In this document: piece after piece, positions 32,527 through 40,699 of the stretch
Layout of the letters: the number at the start of each line of letters is the position of its first letter
Position numbering within the stretch: the stretch's first letter is position 1
Source of the DNA: Castellaniella hirudinis
GTDB lineage: Bacteria; Pseudomonadota; Gammaproteobacteria; Burkholderiales; Burkholderiaceae_B
Direction: 5' to 3'
DNA length: 64,000 bases
Assembly (NCBI RefSeq): GCF_042651965.1
Contig: NZ_JBHSDY010000004.1
Location: 182,602-246,601, forward strand
Program-made: the position numbers and the translations under genes
The notes under the pieces: model-generated
Told to the model about the DNA's origin: nothing
Databases searched by the model: none
The model's input: the letters and a program-made list of their open reading frames with translations, nothing else

Positions 32527-33303
32527 ATGGCCCACGCTTTCGCGGCCTTGTCTGCTTGGCAGGTCATGCAGGCGGGCTTGCTGTTTTTCGGCGGCATCTA
32601 CCTGGTCTTCGGCGCGACGACCTGGCTGTTGACGCACCGTCTGCTGCCCGCCCTGGGCATCGGGCGCCGGCTGGACCCGCGTCCGCTCGCCCCCGGCCAG
32701 TTGCGGCGCGAGCTCACGCTGTCCGGCCTGTCCATCCTGCTGTTCGGCACAGGCATGATTTTCCCGTGGGGGCTGCTGCAACTGGGATGGGCCGGCCTGG
32801 CCCCGGATGCCGGCTGGCCGCAGATCCTGGCCGAGATCCTGGTCTTGATGATCTGGAACGACGTGCATTTCTGGATCAACCACCGACTGCTGCATACCAG
32901 GCTGCTGCGGCGCTTTCATCTGCCGCATCACCGCTCGGTCGTGACCACGCCCTTCTCCACGTACAGCTTCCATCCCATCGAGGCCTTGATGCTGGGCAAT
33001 GTGATCCTGCTGCCCATGGTGCTGCATGATTTCAGCTTCTGGTCGCTGCTTGCCGTGCCGCTGTTCAGCCTGTTCTTCAACTGCATCGGCCACGCCAATT
33101 ACGATTTCTTCCCCCGCGTGTCTTACGCGCATTGGTTTGCCGCCAGCCGGCGCCATCATTTGCACCATGCCTGCTACAACGGCAACTACGGCTTTCAATT
33201 CACCTTCATGGACCGCCTGTTCCGCACCCGGCTGCAGGCCGATGCGGCGGCCGGCCCGCTAAAGGCTTTCCGGCAACGGGCCTCGCTTGACAGTCAGACC
33301 TGA
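32527..33303 (+). CDS. Fatty acid hydroxylase/sterol desaturase family protein
   Basis: 258 residues with about four membrane helices. Di-iron histidine boxes: H114-H119-H123 (NDVHFWINHRLLH), H131-LPHH (131-135) and HHLHH (210-214). These bind the non-haem di-iron centre that inserts oxygen into alkyl chains in the membrane. The family includes hydroxylases and desaturases of fatty acids, sterols and carotenoids. It is first in a tight run of four genes; the next gene overlaps it by 17 nt. A TATGAT at 32490-32495 may be the -10 of the operon. Substrate not predictable. Confidence 0.85.
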   Translation: MAHAFAALSAWQVMQAGLLFFGGIYLVFGATTWLLTHRLLPALGIGRRLDPRPLAPGQLRRELTLSGLSILLFGTGMIFPWGLLQLGWAGLAPDAGWPQILAEILVLMIWNDVHFWINHRLLHTRLLRRFHLPHHRSVVTTPFSTYSFHPIEALMLGNVILLPMVLHDFSFWSLLAVPLFSLFFNCIGHANYDFFPRVSYAHWFAASRRHHLHHACYNGNYGFQFTFMDRLFRTRLQADAAAGPLKAFRQRASLDSQT

Positions 33304-34195
33304 ACCACCGCGCAGGCTGCCGTCGCTGCGCCGCCGGCGCGACTGGCAAAGCCTGGTCTACCTGGCCGCCCTGCCGTCGCTGGCGGCCTGGCAGTGGATA
33401 TACGGATTCTGGTGGCCGCTGTACGGGCTGATGCTGTTCCTGACACTGGGCGTCGGCGTCATCCACCACAATCACACACACCTGCGGATGTGGCGCGGGC
33501 GTTGGGCCAATCGCGCGACCGACTGCTGGATCACGCTGCTGCAAGGGCACCCTACGTTCGTCTTCTATCCGGCGCACGTGGCCAATCACCATCGTTACCG
33601 CCACGGCCCGGGGGACATGACGCGGACGTATCGCTTCGGCGGCGATACGAACCATCTGCGAGGCTATCTGATCCATCCGTTCCAGGCCGCCTGGGCGCTG
33701 TATCCCCTGTTCTTTTCCTGGCTGGGCCGCCTGCGCCGCCACCGGCCGGGCGTCTGGCGCTACTGCATGGCGCAGTACGGTGTCTGGCTGGGTCTGTGGA
33801 TCGGCCTGCTGGCCGTGAATCCCGCCAAGGCCCTGATCTTCGTCATCATCCCGCAGTTGCACGGACTGCATTGGCTGCTGGCGACCAACTACCTGCAACA
33901 CGCGCATGCCGACGGCGGCCCCCGGTCCCTGGCCGGCCTGGACTATGCGCGCAATTTCGAAGGGCTGGTCAATCCGCTGTTGTTCAACATCGGCCTGCAC
34001 ACCGCGCATCACGAGCATTCACGCGCGCATTGGGCCGACCTGACCCGGCTGCATCGCGAACACTACCGCAACCGCATCGACCCGGCGCTGCGCGAGCGCG
34101 GCCTGCTGCCCTACATGTGCCGCGTCTTCGTGCTGGGCGCTTTCGCCCCGCGTTTTCGCAGCCGCTCACGCATGGCGCCCGAACACGTTCACTAG
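33287..34195 (+). CDS. Fatty acid desaturase
   Basis: 302 residues. The three histidine boxes of membrane desaturases are present: HHNHTH (60-65), HHRYRH (101-106) and HTAHHEH (238-244), with four or more membrane helices. The frame overlaps the preceding gene, and the first usable start is the TTG at 33287; no ATG or GTG lies nearer than well inside the protein. It introduces a double bond (or hydroxylates) into an acyl chain. Its partner genes, a hydroxylase and a ketosynthase fusion, suggest a specific acyl product rather than bulk membrane lipid desaturation. Confidence 0.85.
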   Translation: MTVRPEPPRRLPSLRRRRDWQSLVYLAALPSLAAWQWIYGFWWPLYGLMLFLTLGVGVIHHNHTHLRMWRGRWANRATDCWITLLQGHPTFVFYPAHVANHHRYRHGPGDMTRTYRFGGDTNHLRGYLIHPFQAAWALYPLFFSWLGRLRRHRPGVWRYCMAQYGVWLGLWIGLLAVNPAKALIFVIIPQLHGLHWLLATNYLQHAHADGGPRSLAGLDYARNFEGLVNPLLFNIGLHTAHHEHSRAHWADLTRLHREHYRNRIDPALRERGLLPYMCRVFVLGAFAPRFRSRSRMAPEHVH

Positions 34196-34230
34196 CGCCG
34201 CCCGCCCACTCTGACTCCCAGGCCCTCGCC

Positions 34231-36198
34231 ATGCCCACTGCATTTCATCGTGTCTATCTGGAAAGCGCCGGCTATTTCATGCCGGGCGAGCCCGTGTCCA
34301 ACGAGGACATGGACCACTACATCGCGCCGCTGAACCGCCTGTCCAAGCGGATCAAGCACCGCATCCTGGCCGAGAACGGCATCCGGCAACGCCACTACGC
34401 GATCGACTCAACCGGCGCGACGGTCTTCAGCAACGCGCAGATGGCGGCCCATGCCATCCGCGACTGCCTGCGGCGCGGCGACAGCGATCTGTCGGCCGTG
34501 TCGCTGCTGGCCAGCGGCTCATCGGGCGGGGATGCGCTGATGCCGGGGTTCGCGAACATGATCCAGGGCGAGCTGGCCGCGCCGCCCATGGAAACCCTAT
34601 CGGTACACGGCATCTGCGCGGCCAGCGTCTCGGCCATCCAGGCGGCTGCGCAGGCCGTGGAACTGGGCGGGCACGGCAGCGCGCTGGCGGTGGCCAGCGA
34701 ACTGCCGTCGCGGCTGTTCAAGCGGTCGCGCTTCGCGACACAAGGCTACGACGCCGATTTCGACGCGCACTTCCTGCGCTGGATGCTGTCGGACGGCGCA
34801 GGCGCGGTGCTGCTCGGCCACACCGGCCGGCCGTTGCCGGGCACCTCGCAGGGCGTCCGCCTGCGCCTGAAATGGGTGCACCAGCGCGCGTTCTCCGGCG
34901 ACTATCCTGTCTGCATGCAACTGGGGCTGCCGGTCGGCGGCCAAAAAAATCACCTGGATTATCCTTCCTGGGCCGAAGCCGAGGCTGACGGCGCGCTGTC
35001 CTTGCGCCAGGACATCCGCCTGCTGCCGCACCTGTTCGACATCGGTATCCATGAATACGCCCAGTTGGTCCGCGACGGCTGGCTGAACCCGGCGCAGGTG
35101 GACCATTTCCTGTGCCACTATTCGTCCGAGAAATTCATCCCCGTCGTCGAAGACCTGATGCACAAAGCGGGCCTGGTGATCCCCCGCGAGCGCTGGTTCA
35201 GCAATCTGGCGTGGCGCGGCAATACCGGAGCGGCCTCCATCCTGATCATGCTGGCGGAATTCCTGGAGACGCGCGAGGTGAAACCGGGCGAGCAGATTTT
35301 CTGCTACGTCCCGGAGTCCGGGCGTTTCATGGCGGCCTATATGCTGCTGGAGGCCGAAGCCGCGCAGGCCCGGCCGGCGGCCGACACTGCGACCGGCACA
35401 GCGTCCATCGCAACCGCCGCCGGCGCGCACGCGCGCCACACGGGCGCGGATGCTGATACCGCCGCCCACACCCATGCCGACCTCATCACCCCGCCGCACG
35501 ATCCGGCGACGGCGCCGCACGGCCTGGGCGGTCTGCTGACCGAACTGGCGGCGATCTGGCACGGCTACCGTTCGCAGGTCTGGCGCACGCCGGTCGTGCG
35601 CCGCCTGCGCGAACGCCGGTTCCGGACCGCCGACTATCTGCGCTGGATGGAACACTGGATACCGCAGGTGCGCGAGGGCAGCCGATGGATGCGCGAAGGC
35701 GCGGCGTCGCTGTCCGGACGCTATGCGCCGCTGGCCGCGCTGATCGACCTGCACGCCGGCGAAGAACAGAACGACTTCGAGATCCTGTTCCGCGACTACC
35801 GCCACGCGGGCGGCACTGTGGACGAGATCGGCGCCTTGCGCCGCAACCCGGGCGGCGAGGCGCTGAACGCCTATCTGCATGGCCTGGCGGCGACACGCGA
35901 CCCGATCGGGCTGCTGGGCGCCATCTACATCATCGAAGGCACGGGCCAGCGCATCGTACCGGCGCTGCTGCCGCTGCTCAGGGCCGGCCTGAGCCTGCCG
36001 CCCGACGCGTTCCGCTTCCTGGAATACCATGGCCACAACGATGAACATCACCTGGCACGCTGGCTGTCGGCGGTGGAACTGGCGCTGGACTGCGCCGAGG
36101 ATGACCGGGCGGAGCAACGCATCATCGACACCGCCCGCCGCACCGCCGCGCTCTATCTGATGCAGTTCCACCACGTCATGGAGGACGAAGGCGCATGA
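34231..36198 (+). CDS. FabH-like ketosynthase fused to a haem-oxygenase-like metallo-oxidase domain
   Basis: 655 residues. Residues 1-375 are a KAS III type condensing enzyme with the triad Cys129 (HGICAAS), His296 (CHYSSE) and Asn331 (GNTGAAS). A low-complexity Ala/His/Thr linker (about 378-430) leads to a helical C-terminal domain (435-655) of the TenA/haem-oxygenase-like group of iron oxidases: E569 in IIEGTG, and H600-x3-D604-x2-H607 in the pattern HxxxDxxH that holds metal in such enzymes. Where an E-x-x-H ligand pair is expected, the sequence reads EEQND (511-515), so the metal site may be incomplete or different. I know of no described protein with this architecture. The next gene overlaps by ATGA. 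Confidence 0.75.
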   Translation: MPTAFHRVYLESAGYFMPGEPVSNEDMDHYIAPLNRLSKRIKHRILAENGIRQRHYAIDSTGATVFSNAQMAAHAIRDCLRRGDSDLSAVSLLASGSSGGDALMPGFANMIQGELAAPPMETLSVHGICAASVSAIQAAAQAVELGGHGSALAVASELPSRLFKRSRFATQGYDADFDAHFLRWMLSDGAGAVLLGHTGRPLPGTSQGVRLRLKWVHQRAFSGDYPVCMQLGLPVGGQKNHLDYPSWAEAEADGALSLRQDIRLLPHLFDIGIHEYAQLVRDGWLNPAQVDHFLCHYSSEKFIPVVEDLMHKAGLVIPRERWFSNLAWRGNTGAASILIMLAEFLETREVKPGEQIFCYVPESGRFMAAYMLLEAEAAQARPAADTATGTASIATAAGAHARHTGADADTAAHTHADLITPPHDPATAPHGLGGLLTELAAIWHGYRSQVWRTPVVRRLRERRFRTADYLRWMEHWIPQVREGSRWMREGAASLSGRYAPLAALIDLHAGEEQNDFEILFRDYRHAGGTVDEIGALRRNPGGEALNAYLHGLAATRDPIGLLGAIYIIEGTGQRIVPALLPLLRAGLSLPPDAFRFLEYHGHNDEHHLARWLSAVELALDCAEDDRAEQRIIDTARRTAALYLMQFHHVMEDEGA

Positions 36199-37073
36199 AC
36201 CCGGAACCGGAATTCCTGGCCCAGGGGCACGACCCCGCCAATCCCAGCCCCTGGCTGGCGCTCTATCTGGATCGCAGCACGCCCCTGCCGGACAAGGTGA
36301 AAAAAGCGTGGCTGACGGACTCCAGTTGCGCCTCGCGCCAATACTTGCTGCCGTTTCTGCGGCCGCTGGCGCGCGCCTTCATCATCCTGATCCAGATCAT
36401 CAAGACCTTTTTGCCGCGCCGCTGGTCGCACTCCAGACTGCTGCACCGCATCCTTGCCTGGGGGCTCAAGCGCTTCGTCTCGCCGGAAGCCAACTGGCTC
36501 ATTCTGCGGCACTTCCATCTGGGCGCGCAGATCCTGTCCTTCATCGCAGCCAATGCGCCCGTCGCCATCACGACCACGCCGCTCGAACCGCGTCACATTG
36601 ATGACTTGAAAGACGAACTCTTCGTCAAGCACGACCTGAACCTGTTCAATTTCGTCATCCGCCTGAACCAGGCGCTGCGCGAAGCCGGGGTCGACCTGCA
36701 CGCCCCCGAACAGCTCGACTTCTCGATGATCCGCGACCCGGCGCTATTACTGGAGGACATGCCGCGAAGCCGGCTGAACTTCCTGGATCTGCAAAGCGCC
36801 ATCGAACTGTTCACCCCGCTCTATCAGTTGCTGCTGACGGACAACGACTTCTGGCGCGCAGCCAATTCTCTGCAACTGGACGAGACCATCGGCATCTATG
36901 CGGCCAAGCTGCTGGGGGCGCCGCAACACCTGATCCTGGTCAACAACCACCATCCCTTGGTGCCGCTGTCCACCCTGCGCGCCGGCCATCGCCTGGTGCT
37001 GCATGGACTGTCGACCGAGATGCTGCACAGCCTGCTGATGGAAACAAAGGCGGCCGACGAGCAGCCCGCGTGA
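36195..37073 (+). CDS. Unknown protein, last gene of the lipid cassette
   Basis: 292 residues, translationally coupled to the ketosynthase fusion. It is rich in Leu and charged residues, with amphipathic hydrophobic stretches at about 50-75 (LLPFLRPLARAFIILIQIIKTFLPRR) and 97-118 (LILRHFHLGAQILSFIAAN), which suggests membrane association. No signal peptide or catalytic motif is evident; there are histidines in HFHLG, PRHID and NNHHPLVPLS. I do not recognise a characterised family. The position suggests a role as carrier, acyltransferase or transporter partner for the product of the cassette. Confidence 0.5.
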   Translation: MNPEPEFLAQGHDPANPSPWLALYLDRSTPLPDKVKKAWLTDSSCASRQYLLPFLRPLARAFIILIQIIKTFLPRRWSHSRLLHRILAWGLKRFVSPEANWLILRHFHLGAQILSFIAANAPVAITTTPLEPRHIDDLKDELFVKHDLNLFNFVIRLNQALREAGVDLHAPEQLDFSMIRDPALLLEDMPRSRLNFLDLQSAIELFTPLYQLLLTDNDFWRAANSLQLDETIGIYAAKLLGAPQHLILVNNHHPLVPLSTLRAGHRLVLHGLSTEMLHSLLMETKAADEQPA

Positions 37074-37192
37074 TGGGGCCGGCGATTGGCCCTATCGCCC
37101 CTGCGGGTCTCACGGGTCCGAGCGGCGTGATTGGCCTTGTCAGTCAATTTCTGCTCTACTTAGGACGTATTTTGTAACGAAACCGACACACG

Positions 37193-38965
37193 TTGACCTC
37201 CACGCCGCCCCAGCATCGCGCCTCCTCCAGGCAGCGCATCAACAGACGCTCTTCGCTCAAACTTTCACTGGTCATGCCCTTCGTGGTGCTGATCGCGCTC
37301 CTGACGGGGTCGCTGGGTGTGCTCTGGTACTGGACTGGAACGCGCATGGTCTCCACGCTCTCGCGCCAGCTCATGATCGAAATGGTGGAGCGCATCGGCG
37401 AAGCGATCGACCGCAACATCTACCAGTCCCGGGCCATGCTGGAAGTCGCCTTCCCCACGCAAATGACGGCCGCGCCCGATCTGGTCGAGAACCTACCGGC
37501 CCTGCAGGATCGCCTCTGGTCCGCCACCTGGCTCGATGAACAGCCCGGCGCCTATGTCTACTACGCCAACATCGCCGGACAGGGGGCCGGACTGAAGCGT
37601 GAAGGCCAGGACCGTGCGGAACTGCGCATCAAGACGGTCGCCGGCGCGCACCGCTATTTCTTCGTTCAGCACGGCATGAACGCCGCCCCTGTGTTTACGA
37701 GTACAGAGGACGCTTTGTTCGAGCCCCGCTCGCGCCCCTGGTTCAAGCAGGCCCAGGCGTCCGCAGAGGCTTACACCTGGACACCGACCTACATCGACTT
37801 CAGTGCGCACGACCTGGTCATCACCCGGGCACGCAAGGTATTTTCCGACACGGGCGAGTTCGAAGGCGTGGTCGCGGCCGACATTTCCCTGCGCTCACTC
37901 CAGCAATTCCTGGGCGCCCTCTCCCTGAGTGCGGGTGCGCGGGCCTTCATTCTGGAGGCCAACGGCCAACTGATCGCCGGTTCGGACCTGCCCAATCTGC
38001 GCGAAATGCCGAACGCCCCGCCGCAGCGCATCAACGCGGCCCACCGGGTCGATCCGATGCTGCTGTCCGTCTACCGGCACCTGCGCCCGCTGTTCCAGAT
38101 CGACGGCCCGGTCCTGGACACGGCCCTGTACACGGACGCCGACGGCACATCCATCCAGTACGCCTACCGCCGCGTCACCGACGGCCAGGGCCTGGACTGG
38201 CTGGCCATCGTGGCGGTGCCGCACGATGACATGGTCGCCGGCATCCGCAGCGACGTCGTCCTCGTCATGGCGCTGGGCCTGCTCGCGCTCGGGATCGCCC
38301 TGGGGCTCGGCCTCTGGGTCTTCGGCGGGGTCGCCCGGGACATGCGCACGCTGACCCATGCCGTGCGCCGCGTCGGCCAGGGCGAAATCAATACGCCGAT
38401 CACCCTCAGGCGCAAGGATGAAATCGGCGAACTGGCCGACAATTTCCAGCACATGCGCCACCGGCTGTTCACCGATCCGCTCACGGGCTGCATCAATCGC
38501 AATGCCTTGCAGCACAGCCTCGATGCCCTGACGGGGCCGACGCCGGAAGGCCAGCCGCCGCAGCGCTTCGCGCTGCTGTTCCTGGATCTCAACCGCTTCA
38601 AGCCGCTCAACGACCAATGGGGACACGACAACGGCGACCGCGCGTTGACCGAGGTGGCGCAGCGCATCAAGGCCCAGTTGCGCGACGACGACCTGTTGGC
38701 CCGCCTGGGCGGCGATGAATTCGTCGCCGTTCTGGAGGGCGTCAGCCAAGAGCGCCAGATACAAAGCGTCCGGGAAAAAATCGAAGCCGAACTTCAACAG
38801 CCCCTACGCACGCTGCAGGGCATCCCTGAAGGCGTCGAAGTCACGCTGGGCGTCGCCATGGGCGTGGCCTTGTACCCGCGCGACGGCGAGGATCCGCAAT
38901 CCCTGCTCAAGCACGCCGACCAGGCCATGTACCACGACAAAAAAACATCGGGCGAATCGCGCTGA
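37193..38965 (+). CDS. Membrane diguanylate cyclase (dCache-HAMP-GGDEF)
   Basis: 590 residues. An N-terminal helix (27-50) and a second near 358-380 frame a periplasmic double Cache-type sensor (VYYANIAGQG, RPWFKQAQAS, TYIDFSAHDLVITRARKV). A HAMP segment (about 385-430) leads to a GGDEF domain whose motif is intact: GGDEF at about residue 505. The inhibitory I-site RxxD is present (RDDD, five residues before GGDEF), so c-di-GMP feedback is likely. It makes c-di-GMP in response to a small extracellular ligand. The TTG at 37193 is the first usable start, and it is an unusual initiation codon for this family. Confidence 0.85.
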   Translation: MTSTPPQHRASSRQRINRRSSLKLSLVMPFVVLIALLTGSLGVLWYWTGTRMVSTLSRQLMIEMVERIGEAIDRNIYQSRAMLEVAFPTQMTAAPDLVENLPALQDRLWSATWLDEQPGAYVYYANIAGQGAGLKREGQDRAELRIKTVAGAHRYFFVQHGMNAAPVFTSTEDALFEPRSRPWFKQAQASAEAYTWTPTYIDFSAHDLVITRARKVFSDTGEFEGVVAADISLRSLQQFLGALSLSAGARAFILEANGQLIAGSDLPNLREMPNAPPQRINAAHRVDPMLLSVYRHLRPLFQIDGPVLDTALYTDADGTSIQYAYRRVTDGQGLDWLAIVAVPHDDMVAGIRSDVVLVMALGLLALGIALGLGLWVFGGVARDMRTLTHAVRRVGQGEINTPITLRRKDEIGELADNFQHMRHRLFTDPLTGCINRNALQHSLDALTGPTPEGQPPQRFALLFLDLNRFKPLNDQWGHDNGDRALTEVAQRIKAQLRDDDLLARLGGDEFVAVLEGVSQERQIQSVREKIEAELQQPLRTLQGIPEGVEVTLGVAMGVALYPRDGEDPQSLLKHADQAMYHDKKTSGESR

Positions 38966-38998
38966 GCGCCGCAGGCGCACGGAAGCCCCTGCGCACCT

Positions 38999-39382
38999 TC
39001 ACCGCCCCCGCCAACGGTCCATCTGCCGCCGATCGCGCTTGGTGGGACGGCCTTCATCGAAATCCCGGGCCGGCTCAGGCGCCAGGCGGCGCATTTCAGC
39101 CGCATGTGCCCGCGCCGCCACGCTGTCGGGCGTTTCCTCGTACAGCCGCGCGGCCTGGGGCGCCGGCCCGCGCACCAGGCTGAGCGCGCGCACCCGGACC
39201 TGCACCGGCGGCTGGCCGGCCCGACGCACTTCAATCAGATCATCCTCGCCGATCTCGCGGGCAGGCTTGGCCTGCTGACCGCCGACCAGCACCCGCCCCG
39301 CATCGATCTCGTGCGTCGCCAGGCTGCGGGTCTTGTAGAAACGAGCGGCCCACAGCCACTTGTCGAGTCGCATCCTGTCCAT
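38999..39382 (-). CDS. hslR: Hsp15-type S4 RNA-binding heat shock protein
   Basis: 127 residues. The S4 domain (MRLDKWLWAARFYKTRSLATHEIDAGRVLVGG) occupies residues 4-70 and a basic C-terminal tail (RPTKRDRRQMDRWRGR) follows, as in E. coli HslR (Hsp15). That protein binds 50S subunits carrying a nascent chain and helps recycle stalled ribosomes. GGAGG is 4 nt before the ATG at 39382; the ATG at 39373 (MRLDKW) is also possible. Convergent with the diguanylate cyclase gene (33 bp gap). Confidence 0.85.
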   Translation of the reverse strand: MDRMRLDKWLWAARFYKTRSLATHEIDAGRVLVGGQQAKPAREIGEDDLIEVRRAGQPPVQVRVRALSLVRGPAPQAARLYEETPDSVAARAHAAEMRRLAPEPARDFDEGRPTKRDRRQMDRWRGR

Positions 39383-39505
39383 CACCCCTCCATCCTGCCT
39401 GTTCGCGGCGCGCCAATGGGACTATCGTGTGCTGAAAGGCGTACGGGCCCACTGCCCGCATCCGCTTGCACGCTTTCAAGCATACTGGGAATCCGGGGGC
39501 CAGGA

Positions 39506-40069
39506 ATGACATCACCGCTCTACACCATCGGCCACTCGACCCGCAGCCTGGACGACTTCGTCGCCCTGCTGACGCAGGCCGGCATCCTATGCTTGGCCGA
39601 CATCCGCACGGTGCCGCGCTCGCGGACCAACCCGCAATTCAACCGGGACACGCTGCCCGAATCGCTGGCCGTCCATGGCATCGCGTACGAACACATGAGC
39701 GCCCTGGGCGGCCTGCGCGGCAAATCGAAGACCGTGCCGCCCGACACGAACGGGTTTTGGGAAAACGACAGCTTCCACCATTATGCGGACTACGCCCTGA
39801 GTGACGAATTCCGCCTGGGGCTGGACGCGCTCATCGCACAGGGCCAGGCGCGGCCCGCTGCCATGATGTGCTCGGAATCGGTCTGGTGGCGCTGCCATCG
39901 CCGCATCGTGGCCGACCACCTGATCGCCCGGGGCATTCCCGTGCTCCACATCATGGGGGCCGGCCGGCTGGAGCCCGCCCGCCTGACGCCCGGCGCCATG
40001 GTCCGCAACGACGGCACGGTCGTCTATCCGATGCCCACGGATGCACAAGCCACGCCCTCCACGCACTGA
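39506..40069 (+). CDS. DUF488 domain protein
   Basis: 187 residues matching DUF488: N-terminal YTIGHSTRSLDDFVALL, ADIRTVPRSR, FNRDTL, and the cysteine block MMCSESVWWRCHRRIVADHL with the conserved C-x7-CHR. The family is found near phosphoribosyl and nucleic acid genes, but no activity is established; conserved Cys and Arg residues suggest a catalytic or metal site. The start is the ATG at 39506, behind AGGA. It stands alone in its transcription unit. Confidence 0.8.
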   Translation: MTSPLYTIGHSTRSLDDFVALLTQAGILCLADIRTVPRSRTNPQFNRDTLPESLAVHGIAYEHMSALGGLRGKSKTVPPDTNGFWENDSFHHYADYALSDEFRLGLDALIAQGQARPAAMMCSESVWWRCHRRIVADHLIARGIPVLHIMGAGRLEPARLTPGAMVRNDGTVVYPMPTDAQATPSTH

Positions 40070-40336
40070 CGCCGGGCTGCCCCACCCCTCGAACCGCAGC
40101 GACGTTCAACCGGCCGTCAGCCTCGTAATCACCTGCATCCGGCCTGATTGCCCCCTCGGCCGGAGAGCCGCGCTGCGCCTCGCTCCACACTTCCCGCACC
40201 CTCGATCCGATGAAATGGAGCATTACAAACGGCGGAAAACCGGGACGAACTTCCGCCCCGCCCGGCGTTCTGAGCATCAGGTGGTCCGCCACCGCCCGGA
40301 CACAAGGGTGTCGGGGCACTCACTGGAGTTGATGTC

Positions 40337-40570
40337 ATGACGACCCGTTCCCGCCTTGCCTTCCTGGTTGCCTGCTCGGCCGCCGTTCTCGGTCTCACCA
40401 CGGCGTCCGCCTTCGCCGCGAATGCGCCCGCCGGACAGCCCGCCGCGCAATCGAGCACGCAGGCCGCTCCCCACCACGACAAGAAAATGCCTGCTCATCA
40501 CGCCAAGGCGAAAAAGAGCCACACCGGCATGAAGACTCAACACGCCAAGGCGCCGAAAACCCCCGCCTGA
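40337..40570 (+). CDS. Small secreted basic His/Lys-rich protein
   Basis: 77 residues. Signal peptide of about 27 residues (LAFLVACSAAVLGLTTASAFA, cut before ANA). The mature part is built from Ala, Lys, His, Gln and Pro: APHHDKKMPAHHAKAKKSH then GMKTQHAKAPKTP. The composition resembles acid-shock or metal-binding periplasmic peptides of enterobacteria (Asr type), but similarity is only in composition. RBS GGAG lies 8 nt before the ATG, and a strong terminator follows, so it has its own transcript. Confidence 0.6.
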   Translation: MTTRSRLAFLVACSAAVLGLTTASAFAANAPAGQPAAQSSTQAAPHHDKKMPAHHAKAKKSHTGMKTQHAKAPKTPA

Positions 40571-40590
40571 CCGATCCATGCTTCTTCAGA

Positions 40591-40621
40591 CGCCGCAGGC
40601 GATGCCTGCGGCGTTTTTTTT
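40591..40621 (+). terminator. Rho-independent terminator after the small secreted protein
   Basis: Perfect 10-bp stem CGCCGCAGGC/GCCTGCGGCG (40591-40600 with 40604-40613), 3-nt loop GAT, followed by eight T (40614-40621). Confidence 0.95.
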
Positions 40622-40699
40622 ACGTTTTTATTTTTCATACTTCCGCACGGGTACTTCCGATACACTGGGTTCCTTTTCCGTTTCCCTCCTGTCCACCGC

